Shown here: positions 20,001 to 27,455 of the stretch, piece by piece
Layout of the letters: each line of letters opens with the position of its first letter
Position numbering within the stretch: position 1 is the first letter of the stretch
Source: an uncultured Verrucomicrobiales bacterium
Lineage (GTDB): Bacteria; Verrucomicrobiota; Verrucomicrobiia; Verrucomicrobiales; Akkermansiaceae
Direction: 5' to 3'
Assembly: GCA_937128235.1 (NCBI GenBank)
Contig: CAKZMG010000344.1
Coordinates: 1 to 36,054, forward strand
DNA: 36,054 nt
Made by a program: the position numbers and the translations under genes
The notes under the pieces: generated by a model
What the model saw: only the letters and a program-made list of their open reading frames with translations
Database searches by the model: none
Told to the model about the DNA's origin: nothing

Positions 20001-20917
20001 CTAACAATGAGTGGTCAGCACTGAATGAGGCGAGCTTCTCAGTAGGTTATATCCCTAACACAAATAACATTGTGATCAGTGAGTTTAACTACAATCCAAC
20101 CGCAGTCACCGCCGCCGAGCAAGCAGCAGGATTTATTGATAATGATGATTTCGAGTTTATTGAACTACTGAATACTGGAACTTCTACATTAGATCTCAGC
20201 AGTCTGGTGTTCGATGATTCAGTGCAAGGAATTGGATTTGATTTCTCTACTCTAGCCGATCCCTTATTGCCCGCTGGCGAGCGTATTGTTCTCGCGAGAA
20301 ATAGCCTAGCCTTCGCAGCGCGGTATGGAAATTCTGTTAATGTGGCAGGGAATTTTTCTGGAAAGCTTAGTAATAGTGGAGAGACCATCACCCTGACTCA
20401 AGCTGGTTCTATCCTGCTCAACTTTGCCTATGATGATGACTATCCATGGCCAGAGAGTGCTGATGGTGATGGTTCCACACTTGTATTAGTGAACCCTACG
20501 TCAAATCCTGATCACTCTCTAGCTGAGAACTGGCGAGCTTCATGTCATGTAAATGGAGCGCCAGGTGAGGGAGAGATTGTACCAGATTTGCCAGTTGATC
20601 CATCCGCTGATGCGAATAACAATGGCATCGCAGACCTCGTGGACTACATCCTAGAAGGAGATCCAAAAACAAGTGTGTTAGCAGTAGGTGTTGATGATTT
20701 CTTAACCATTACCTTCACTATCAATCCAAAAGCTGAGATGGCAACAACAGCAGTGGAGTATTCTGAAGACCTCGTAGGCTGGACCTCTGCCCCAGATAAG
20801 GTAGCATTTGTCTCTGAGACCTACAATGCGGATGGAACCGTTACCTACCAATGGCGATCACTGACACCAATGACAATCACGAAGCAATTTCTCCGAGTAA
20901 AAGTCACCGAAAAATAA
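17075..20917 (+). CDS. Secreted lamin-tail-domain (LTD) / CotH-kinase protein with chitobiase C-terminal-like repeats
   Basis: Signal peptide; LTD VISEFAASNNGSILDEDGDSSDWIEIRN and a second LTD IVISEFNYNPT..FEFIELLNTG; CotH-like HLYINGKYWGPYNTHERPDGEF..YIWDPE; IIYTTDGSEP and IYFTTDGSDP repeats; DANNNGIADLVDYILEGDP near the C-terminus. Confidence 0.88.
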   Translation: MTPFLIKSTNKLLVLLVFLWCSSEQLWATAVISEFAASNNGSILDEDGDSSDWIEIRNSGNTALNLQNWKLTDDDGDLAKWVFPSVTLQPGQLIVVFASAKDRRVAGSELHTNFSLSKSGEYLALISPTNVTTTEFAPSYPPQKAGVTYGTSTPSSTVVLVGENDVCKARVPDAAYNNLVGTTWRNNAAGFDESSWLAGTQGVGYERGNGFQGDINLDVEASMYSQNPSVYIRIPVNVTVNPADILALTLRMKYDDGFAAFINGAVPANASSYAPAPLAWNSRTSGGNNPEASATVFEDFDVTDVKSSLVSGTNNVLAIHGLNANSTSSDALYRCELVATVADNSASTTGYFATPTPGTLNGANAFEGLLSDTGFNRGRGIYNLSFLETITCPDPGATIIYTTDGSEPSLTNGTQILPADANTPPSGTVQITTTTVLRAIAVKANYQSTNIDTVTYLYPQHVLTQNGILNPDGITLPLYTSGESVWDYDMDPDIVNDPRYSNLATDLLTLPTMSVVLPIDEMWGTNGIYRNPRSEGSAWERGCSVEVINPDGSQGYQVDGGLRLQGSGSRTRALGKKSMRLAFRKAYGSSRFKYPLWGPTGPGEVSNIVLRGSYFDSWTFQSDGSGDGITRSNALQLRTHYATIAHARTGNLTVASNWVHLYINGKYWGPYNTHERPDGEFAELHKGGSEDDYTVIKTAGELLQGSKTRWDALMAECGNYTGAYNATKHNSIISQIDQDQFIDYMFANFWGSNADWPHNNWYVHRNDTTNGPFLFYIWDPENYLFNSADRTGVSSSNSPGIIYDRLRKSAEFKLRFGDHVHKHMFNDGVYTTASMQQLLQETADMLEPAMNCEAARWGDEIASSPHNTIDDWLPEVAYRKDTWIPARSVTYLSELRSRGLYPNTDAPVYSQHGGVINPGDQISMTNPNGSGTIYFTTDGSDPRLSGGAISGSAQSYGGAAVVLNSSTVLKSRVRISNNEWSALNEASFSVGYIPNTNNIVISEFNYNPTAVTAAEQAAGFIDNDDFEFIELLNTGTSTLDLSSLVFDDSVQGIGFDFSTLADPLLPAGERIVLARNSLAFAARYGNSVNVAGNFSGKLSNSGETITLTQAGSILLNFAYDDDYPWPESADGDGSTLVLVNPTSNPDHSLAENWRASCHVNGAPGEGEIVPDLPVDPSADANNNGIADLVDYILEGDPKTSVLAVGVDDFLTITFTINPKAEMATTAVEYSEDLVGWTSAPDKVAFVSETYNADGTVTYQWRSLTPMTITKQFLRVKVTEK

Positions 20918-20924
20918 ATCAATA

Positions 20925-21632
20925 CTAAATCTGGAAGTCCGTAGCACCTGAGTCTAGGTGAAGGCCGCACTCGTATTTGCTACCTCCGTAGCGGGAGTCT
21001 TCTGCGGATTCGCCCTCTGCTACTGGCTGTGTGCTGTGCCAGTCGCCCATGGTCTTGTAGCCTTTAGCTTCCAGTGGGTGTTTAGGGAGGTTGTTGTCCC
21101 GGTAATATTGTTGTACCTGTGGGTCAGTCCAGTCTAGGATAGGATAAACCTTGAGCGTCTTCTTCTGTTGCTCTAGAAATGGTCGCTCAACCCGGGTGCT
21201 AGATTGTGAACGGCGGAGACCACTGAGCCAGACGTCCGTATTGAGTTCTCTCAGAGCGCGGTTCATTGGCTCTACTTTATTGATGATGCCGTATTGCGCG
21301 TTGCCTTCTTCGCCCTGCTCCCAGAGCTTGCCGTGAATCGCTTCTTGGCGGGCTGCAGTTTGTAGTGGTTGGTATTCCTTGAGATTGAGATTGAGCTTTT
21401 CTTTCAGTAGCTCCACGTACTCGTAGGTCTCAGGGAAAAGGTATCCAGTATCTATCCAAACCACAGGAATCTCAGGTGCATACTTAGAGACGAGGTCTAA
21501 CATCACGGCTGCCTGAAGTCCAAAGCTAGATGAGAGCACGAGCCTTGAGCCGTATTCTTCATAGAGCCATTGAATGCGCTGCGGTGCTTTCATTTTCTCG
21601 AAAGCTGTAAGCATGTCGGGTGTTGTAGTCAT
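20925..21632 (-). CDS. cysH: Phosphoadenylyl/adenylyl-sulfate reductase
   Basis: VLSSSFGLQAAVMLDLVS, PVVWIDTGYLFPETYEY, SGLRRSQSSTR, KYPxxDWT-like, C-terminal KYECGLH. 4Fe-4S-type cysteine pairs are not evident, which is more PAPS-reductase-like. Confidence 0.9.
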   Translation of the reverse strand: MTTTPDMLTAFEKMKAPQRIQWLYEEYGSRLVLSSSFGLQAAVMLDLVSKYAPEIPVVWIDTGYLFPETYEYVELLKEKLNLNLKEYQPLQTAARQEAIHGKLWEQGEEGNAQYGIINKVEPMNRALRELNTDVWLSGLRRSQSSTRVERPFLEQQKKTLKVYPILDWTDPQVQQYYRDNNLPKHPLEAKGYKTMGDWHSTQPVAEGESAEDSRYGGSKYECGLHLDSGATDFQI

Positions 21633-21639
21633 TTGATTT

Positions 21640-21697
21640 GTGGCATGACCGTCTCGGTCATGTTAATTAGAGGCTACGACCGGGGCGGTCGTGCCAC
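21640..21697. repeat. REPIN-like double palindrome in the cysI-cysH gap
   Basis: Hairpin 1 CATGACCG-TCT-CGGTCATG; hairpin 2 ACGACCG-GGG-CGGTCGT; outer arms GTGGCATGACCG / CGGTCGTGCCAC inverted with one mismatch. Confidence 0.75.
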
Positions 21698-21704
21698 TTA
21701 GTGC

Positions 21705-23411
21705 TTATTGCTGGTGGAAATTATTTCCTGCTGTTGTTGCTTTCACATAGCCGGCTCTGATGACAAAATCGCCGAAGCGTTCGCCATCATTTCTTTCTTT
21801 TGCGTAGCGTTCGATGATTGGAGTGAGGAGTGGCTTGATTTCTTCCCCAGGAATGGATTCTTTATAAATTTTGTTCAGTCTCTGCCCAAAGAATCCTCCT
21901 CCAAGATAGACATTATATTTACCCGGATTTCTCCCTACGAAGCCAATCTCTGCGATGAATGGACGCCCGCATCCATTTGGGCAACCCGTCATGCGGATGG
22001 TGATGGCATCGTGGCGGAGTCCGCAGTTTTCGATGGTATCTTCGAGATCTGTGATGAGGTCTGGCAGGTATCTTTCCGCCTCAGCCAGCGCAAGCCCGCA
22101 AGTAGGAAGTGATACACAGGCGATGGAATTTAATCTGAGCGCAGAAGAATCTAACGCCTTGGTGAGACCATATTTTTCTAACAGAGGTTCGATTAATTTT
22201 TGCTCAGCAGGGGTAAGGTTTGCGATGACTAGGTTCTGATTTGCGGTGAGGCGGTAGTCTGCACCATCGGTATTTTCTAGCACCTTAGCGATCTCTCTGA
22301 GACCAGTCTTCATCGGGTAATCCGCTGTGTCTAGCACGCGTCCACCAGGGATGAAGAGGTTGAGGTTAGAGTTTCCATTTGCGTTTTCAGACCAGCCGAA
22401 GCGATCTCCGTTAGTGGTGAACTCAAATTCTTTTGCCGGCTGAAGTTTGTAGCCGAGGTATTCCTCTAGCTTGGCGGTGAAGCCATCTGCACCCATTTTC
22501 TCAACGGTGTATTTGAGGCGTGATTGCTTACGGTCTTCACGGTTTCCGAAGTCGCGCTGGACGATGACTACTTTCTCAGCCACATCTACAGCCTGCTCTG
22601 GTGTGCAGAATCCGATGACATCTGCGAGGCGCGGGAACGTATCCTCAGCTCCGTGAGTCATGCCCATTCCGCCACCGACTGATACATTGTAACCGATGAT
22701 TTTTTCATCTTCTACAATGGCGATGAATGAGAGACAGTGCGCGTAGATGTCCACATCGTTTGATGGAGGCACTGCGATGGCTATTTTAAATTTACGCGGA
22801 AGATAAGTTTTACCATAGATTTTCTCTTCCTCAGGCTCCGAGCTAGCTACCTTTTCTCCTTCGAGGAAAAGGTCATGGTAGGCACCGGTTTGTGGTAATA
22901 GATGGGCGCTGATTTTATCTGCAAGATCCAGAGTTTCCGCATGGACCTCAGAGAGGTGCGGGTTAGGATTACACATGATGTTGCGGTTCACATCACCACA
23001 GGCAGCGATGCAGTCCATCGCTACTTTATTCATCTCACGTAGAGTCGGGATGAGGTTAAATTTAATCACACCGTGAAGCTGGAATGCTTGGCGCGTGGTC
23101 AGCTTGAGCGTTCCGTTTGCGTAGTTGGTTGAGAGGTAATCCATTTTTAGCCACTGCTCGGGAGTGATCACTCCTCCTGGCATACGTACGCGAATGAGGA
23201 AGCTGTAGGCTTTGTCCAGCTTGTGCTTGCGGCGATCCGCGCGTACATCACGGTCATCCTGTAGATACATTCCGTGGAATTTACTGAGCTGCTGATTGTC
23301 CGCAGAGATAGCACCTGTGGAGGTATCCGCGAGTTCTTCTGCTAGCGTGCCTCGGAGGAAATTACTATTCTCTTTTAGCGCTTCGTTTGGGTGGAGTTGT
23401 TTATCGGGCAT
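21705..23411 (-). CDS. cysI: Assimilatory sulfite reductase hemoprotein subunit
   Basis: KLTTRQAFQLHGVIK, CGDVNRNIMCNPNP, siroheme/4Fe-4S binding CVSLPTCGLALAEAE and RMTGCPNGCGRPFIAEIGFVG. Confidence 0.94.
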   Translation of the reverse strand: MPDKQLHPNEALKENSNFLRGTLAEELADTSTGAISADNQQLSKFHGMYLQDDRDVRADRRKHKLDKAYSFLIRVRMPGGVITPEQWLKMDYLSTNYANGTLKLTTRQAFQLHGVIKFNLIPTLREMNKVAMDCIAACGDVNRNIMCNPNPHLSEVHAETLDLADKISAHLLPQTGAYHDLFLEGEKVASSEPEEEKIYGKTYLPRKFKIAIAVPPSNDVDIYAHCLSFIAIVEDEKIIGYNVSVGGGMGMTHGAEDTFPRLADVIGFCTPEQAVDVAEKVVIVQRDFGNREDRKQSRLKYTVEKMGADGFTAKLEEYLGYKLQPAKEFEFTTNGDRFGWSENANGNSNLNLFIPGGRVLDTADYPMKTGLREIAKVLENTDGADYRLTANQNLVIANLTPAEQKLIEPLLEKYGLTKALDSSALRLNSIACVSLPTCGLALAEAERYLPDLITDLEDTIENCGLRHDAITIRMTGCPNGCGRPFIAEIGFVGRNPGKYNVYLGGGFFGQRLNKIYKESIPGEEIKPLLTPIIERYAKERNDGERFGDFVIRAGYVKATTAGNNFHQQ

Positions 23412-23470
23412 GGTGGCTTGTATGGTGAAAATAAAGTTAGAATTTTGTTAAACTGGTGAAGTGTGGTGCA

Positions 23471-23500
23471 GTCATTGGTCAATGGGCAATTGTCAATAGG
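23471..23500. repeat. Degenerate 7-bp repeat array, left arm
   Basis: GTCATTG GTCAATG GGCAATT GTCAATAGG. Confidence 0.6.
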
Positions 23501-23552
23501 TTGCAAAGCATTCTTAGATGATTAATGGTAATTAGTTCGGTTTCATCTTACT

Positions 23553-23584
23553 GGACAGTTGACTATTGTCTATTGACCGTTGAC
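23553..23584. repeat. Degenerate 7-bp repeat array, right arm (inverted relative to left arm)
   Basis: Reverse complement reads GTCAACG GTCAATA GACAATA GTCAACTG. Confidence 0.6.
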
Positions 23585-23595
23585 GAGCCGAAGGC

Positions 23596-25344
23596 TCAAT
23601 AAACGTCTCGTTGATATCGTTTGTCTTTCTTGAGAGCTGTTAGATATTCGGTGGCTTCTTCTGGGGTCTTGTTGCCTTGCTTAGAAATGATGTCTAGGAG
23701 GGTTTCGTGGACATCCTTAGCCATGCGGGAGGCGTCTCCACAGACGTAGAAGTGTGCTCCTTTTTCGAGCCATGCCCAGAGTTCAGCGGCAGACTCTTCC
23801 ATTTTGTGCTGAACGTAGATTTTCTCTGGCTGGTCACGAGAGAATGCTACATCGAGCTTGGTGAGTGCGCCTGACTTGAGGTGGTCTTGTATCTCTAGCT
23901 GGTAGAGGAAATCTTCGTTGTATTTCTGATCTCCAAAGAACAACCAGCTCTCGCCCTTTGCTTCTGTTTCCGCGCGCTCTTCGATGAAGGCACGGAATGG
24001 GGCGATGCCCGTTCCTGGTCCCACCATGATGATAGGGGTGTCGCCATTTTCTGGGAGACGGAAATTTTTGTTCTTGTGAAGATAGACATTCACCTTGGTT
24101 CCTGGCTTAGCGTCATCTGCTAGATAAGTGGATGCCACACCTTTGCGCTCCTTGTCGTAGGTTTGGTAGCGCACTGCTGCTATCGTAAGATGAACTTCGT
24201 CTGGATGAGCCTTAGGACTAGATGCGATGGAGTAAAGTCTCGGCGGAAGCGCGCGGAAACAATCCACGAGCTGCTGAGCTGACATCGTTTCTGGGAGATC
24301 CACAAATTCTAACAGATCAATAATTTCTCTGCCATACGTCCAGTCCTTGAAGAGCATTTCTGCCTTTCCTGCAATGAGGTCAGCTAGCTTTTCAGATCCT
24401 GATAGAGCCTGAATGTTAGTCGCTACTTTCTTAGAAACGCCGGTGATGTCGAGGTGGTTTTTAAGAGCATCACCGAGTGTGGTTTTGCCTACGTTTTTAA
24501 GCTCTACTTCCTCACTCGCGGTGATGTTAACAGCCGCTAAAATGTTAGCAACGGTGTCATCAGCGTTCTGAGGAATCACGCAGAGGACATCGCCCGGCTG
24601 GTAATCGAAGCCTGAGCCTTCGAGTGAAAATTCTACATGGAATGTCTCCTTCGCAGAACACGCTCCGCTGAGAACAACATTCGCTAGAACTTCCGCTGGG
24701 AACGGGTTTTTCTTATCAAAAGCGATGGCTGGAGCTGGGCTGGAGCTTAGTGAGACAGCTTCTGGTGCGGATGATGCGCCTAACTTACTCCAGAGTGATG
24801 CTTCCCATTTCTCAAATGGCTCATCGAAATCCACATCGCAATCAGTGCGGTCAACAATACGTTTCGCACCGAGCTTCTCTAGCTGTTGGTCCATGTCGAT
24901 TCCTGTCTGGCAGAATTTCTCATAAGAAGAATCTCCAAGTGCACAGACTGAGAAATCAACTCCGCTGAGATCTACGCCCGCGGTCATGAGTTCATTGTAG
25001 AAAGTTTCTGCCGCCTCTGGTGGCTCGCCATCGCCCCATGTGCTGATGATCACGAAGAGCGTCTCTGACTTAGCGAGATCCTTCGCAGAAATGTCTGCCA
25101 TGTTCGTGAGCTTGCCTTTGTGTCCGTTTTTCTTAGCCGCCTTGACCACTTTCTCCGCAAGCATCTCGCAGTTTCCTGACTCGGTGCCGTAAAGAACGGT
25201 GATGTTTTTAGCCGCTGGCGCAGAGCCTCCGCCTCCACCTAAAGCCGCAGTATATCCACTTACCCAGATCGCCTGAGTAGGGCTGAGTGTGGAGGCTAGA
25301 GATTCTAGGAGTGATTGTTGATTTTGGTCTAAGGGTGAAGACAT
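23596..25344 (-). CDS. cysJ: Sulfite reductase [NADPH] flavoprotein subunit
   Basis: Flavodoxin domain LYGTESGNCEMLAEKV, FAD-binding PRLYSIASS, NADPH site MVGPGTGIAPFRAFIEER, C-terminal KRYQRDVY. Confidence 0.94.
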   Translation of the reverse strand: MSSPLDQNQQSLLESLASTLSPTQAIWVSGYTAALGGGGGSAPAAKNITVLYGTESGNCEMLAEKVVKAAKKNGHKGKLTNMADISAKDLAKSETLFVIISTWGDGEPPEAAETFYNELMTAGVDLSGVDFSVCALGDSSYEKFCQTGIDMDQQLEKLGAKRIVDRTDCDVDFDEPFEKWEASLWSKLGASSAPEAVSLSSSPAPAIAFDKKNPFPAEVLANVVLSGACSAKETFHVEFSLEGSGFDYQPGDVLCVIPQNADDTVANILAAVNITASEEVELKNVGKTTLGDALKNHLDITGVSKKVATNIQALSGSEKLADLIAGKAEMLFKDWTYGREIIDLLEFVDLPETMSAQQLVDCFRALPPRLYSIASSPKAHPDEVHLTIAAVRYQTYDKERKGVASTYLADDAKPGTKVNVYLHKNKNFRLPENGDTPIIMVGPGTGIAPFRAFIEERAETEAKGESWLFFGDQKYNEDFLYQLEIQDHLKSGALTKLDVAFSRDQPEKIYVQHKMEESAAELWAWLEKGAHFYVCGDASRMAKDVHETLLDIISKQGNKTPEEATEYLTALKKDKRYQRDVY

Positions 25345-26141
25345 GATGAAGATGATTTGAAATTTGTAATTTGAGATTGAAAATTGTCAGCAGTTTGCGT
25401 CAGCGCGATGTTATCAATTTCGTTCACTACCGAGCCGATGATGCCGACTGCGGGCGAGCTAAAGTTAGTAGATTCTGCGATGTCTGCAATAGTGGATAGT
25501 GTTCCGCGGATAGTTTTTTGCTCAGGCATCGTCGCCCAGCGCACCATGGCGATGGGGGTGTCTGGACTCGCACCATTAGAGGTAAGTTTTTCTGTGATCT
25601 TGCGGAGTGATGACACGCCCATGAGAAATACCTTCGTCCCAGGAGCAGTCGCGAGTTGTTGGTAGTTCAGCGCGGTTTCTCCTGTCTGATCCTTGTTGCA
25701 CTCATGCCCAGAGAAAATAGTGAGCTGTGCACCGTGATTCCGATGGGTGAGGGGGATGCCCGCCGCGACCGGTCCTGCCAGTGCTGAGGAAATTCCCGGG
25801 ATGATTTCAAAATTTAGCCCATGCTTAGCCAGCTCAGCAGCCTCTTCACCAGCCCTGCCAAAGATCATCGGGTCACCACCCTTGAGCCTAACAACAGTCT
25901 TACCAGCCTTGGTGTGCTTCACTAAAACTTGGTTGATGTCTTCCTGCTTCATCGTATGGCATTTCGCGCGCTTGCCTACATCTATCATCTCGCAGTCATC
26001 CTTCACATAGGTAAGGATTTCAGGATTCACCAGAGCATCATACACCAGCACATCCGCCTGTAAAATACAGCGGTGCGCTTTGAGCGTGAGCAGTTCTGGG
26101 TCACCAGGTCCTGCTCCTGTTAGATAGCAAATGCCTTCCAT
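25329..26141 (-). CDS. cobA: Uroporphyrinogen-III C-methyltransferase (siroheme branch)
   Basis: LTGAGPGDPELLTLKAHRCILQADVLVYDALV, VVRLKGGDPMIFGRAGEEAAEL, GIPLTHRNHGAQLTIFSGH. Confidence 0.93.
   Translation of the reverse strand: MEGICYLTGAGPGDPELLTLKAHRCILQADVLVYDALVNPEILTYVKDDCEMIDVGKRAKCHTMKQEDINQVLVKHTKAGKTVVRLKGGDPMIFGRAGEEAAELAKHGLNFEIIPGISSALAGPVAAGIPLTHRNHGAQLTIFSGHECNKDQTGETALNYQQLATAPGTKVFLMGVSSLRKITEKLTSNGASPDTPIAMVRWATMPEQKTIRGTLSTIADIAESTNFSSPAVGIIGSVVNEIDNIALTQTADNFQSQITNFKSSSSCLHP
25355..25379. repeat. Heptamer-periodic ATTTNNN repeat, copy A
   Basis: ATTTGAA ATTTGTA ATTTGAG ATTG. Lies at the cobA/cysJ overlap, inside the 3' end of the cobA ORF. Confidence 0.65.
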
Positions 26142-26153
26142 GAGTTTTTTCTG

Positions 26154-27419
26154 TTAGACGATCATTCCCGCAGCGATCGTTTCATTGGTCTGCGGGTCGA
26201 TGAGGATAAATGAACCAGTGGTGCGGTTCTTGCGGTAGCTATCGTAGATGATAGGTGCCGAGGTGCGGAGAGTGATTTTTCCGATGTCATTCAGCTTGAA
26301 ATCCTTATCATCTTCCACCTTATGAAGGGTGTTGATGTTGACTTTGTATTTCACTTCTTTGACCACTGCGCGAGCTTCATTAGAGGTGTGGCGGATGATG
26401 TACTTGGCTCTATTCGCCAGCTTGCTGCTCTCAGAGAACCAGCAGATCATCGCCTCGATGTCTTGCCCTACTTTCGGTAGATTGTTGGCTTTTGAGATGA
26501 GGTTGCCCCGTGAAATATCGATTTCATCTTCCGTAGTCATCGTGACCGAAAGCGGGCTGAATGCCTTTTCGATTTCTTCTTCAGCAGCGTAAATTTTCTT
26601 AATCTTAGTAGTGAAACCAGATGGGTGGACGATGATTTCATCGCCAGGCTTAAAGACTCCACCAGCGATTCTACCAGCGAATCCACGGAAGTCATGAAAT
26701 TCATCTGACTGCGGGCGGATCACCCACTGCACAGGGAAACGAGCTTCCACATGGTTCTCCTGGTTGCCCACATAGACAGTTTCCAGATGGTAGAGAAGTG
26801 TGACTCCTTTATACCAATCCATGTTTTCTGAAGTGTCCACCACATTGTCACCCTTGAGCGCGCTGATGGGGATGAAGCTCACGTCCACCACGTTCTCAAG
26901 ACGGGATGCAAACTGCTTAAAATCTGCTACCACCTTGTTGTAAGCTTGCTCAGAATAGTCAACGAGATCCATCTTGTTCACACAGATCACGATGTGCTGA
27001 ATGCGGAGAAGACTAGCGATAAATGCATGACGCATCGTCTGCTCGATCACCCCATGACGCGCATCTACTAGGATGATAGCGAGGTTCGCAGTGGAGGCAC
27101 CCGTGACCATATTTCTGGTGTATTGGATGTGCCCAGGGGTGTCTGAGATGATAAATTTCCGCTTAGGGGTAGCGAAGTATCTGTAGGCGACATCGATGGT
27201 GATGCCCTGCTCACGCTCTGCCTTGAGTCCATCTGTTAGAAGTGCGAGGTTGACGTTTTCATCACCGCGTTTTGCAGAAGATTGCTCCACAGCTTCCATC
27301 TGGTCATCGAAGGTGTTCTTAGAGTCGTAGAGGAGTCTGCCGATGAGTGTGGACTTGCCGTCATCCACGCTTCCAGCAGTGGTGAGGCGGAGGAGATCCA
27401 TGTCTAGGTAGTTATTCAT
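26154..27419 (-). CDS. cysN: Sulfate adenylyltransferase large (GTPase) subunit
   Basis: TAGSVDDGKSTLIGRLLYD, EREQGITIDVAYRYF, DTPGHIQYTRNMVTGAS, NKMD; elongation-factor-like. Confidence 0.95.
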   Translation of the reverse strand: MNNYLDMDLLRLTTAGSVDDGKSTLIGRLLYDSKNTFDDQMEAVEQSSAKRGDENVNLALLTDGLKAEREQGITIDVAYRYFATPKRKFIISDTPGHIQYTRNMVTGASTANLAIILVDARHGVIEQTMRHAFIASLLRIQHIVICVNKMDLVDYSEQAYNKVVADFKQFASRLENVVDVSFIPISALKGDNVVDTSENMDWYKGVTLLYHLETVYVGNQENHVEARFPVQWVIRPQSDEFHDFRGFAGRIAGGVFKPGDEIIVHPSGFTTKIKKIYAAEEEIEKAFSPLSVTMTTEDEIDISRGNLISKANNLPKVGQDIEAMICWFSESSKLANRAKYIIRHTSNEARAVVKEVKYKVNINTLHKVEDDKDFKLNDIGKITLRTSAPIIYDSYRKNRTTGSFILIDPQTNETIAAGMIV

Positions 27420-27449
27420 TTGAAATTTGTGATTTAAGATTTGAGATTG
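27418..27449. repeat. Heptamer-periodic ATTTNNN repeat, copy B
   Basis: ATTTGAA ATTTGTG ATTTAAG ATTTGAG ATTG; one heptamer longer than copy A. Confidence 0.65.
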
Positions 27450-27455
27450 TTTCGC

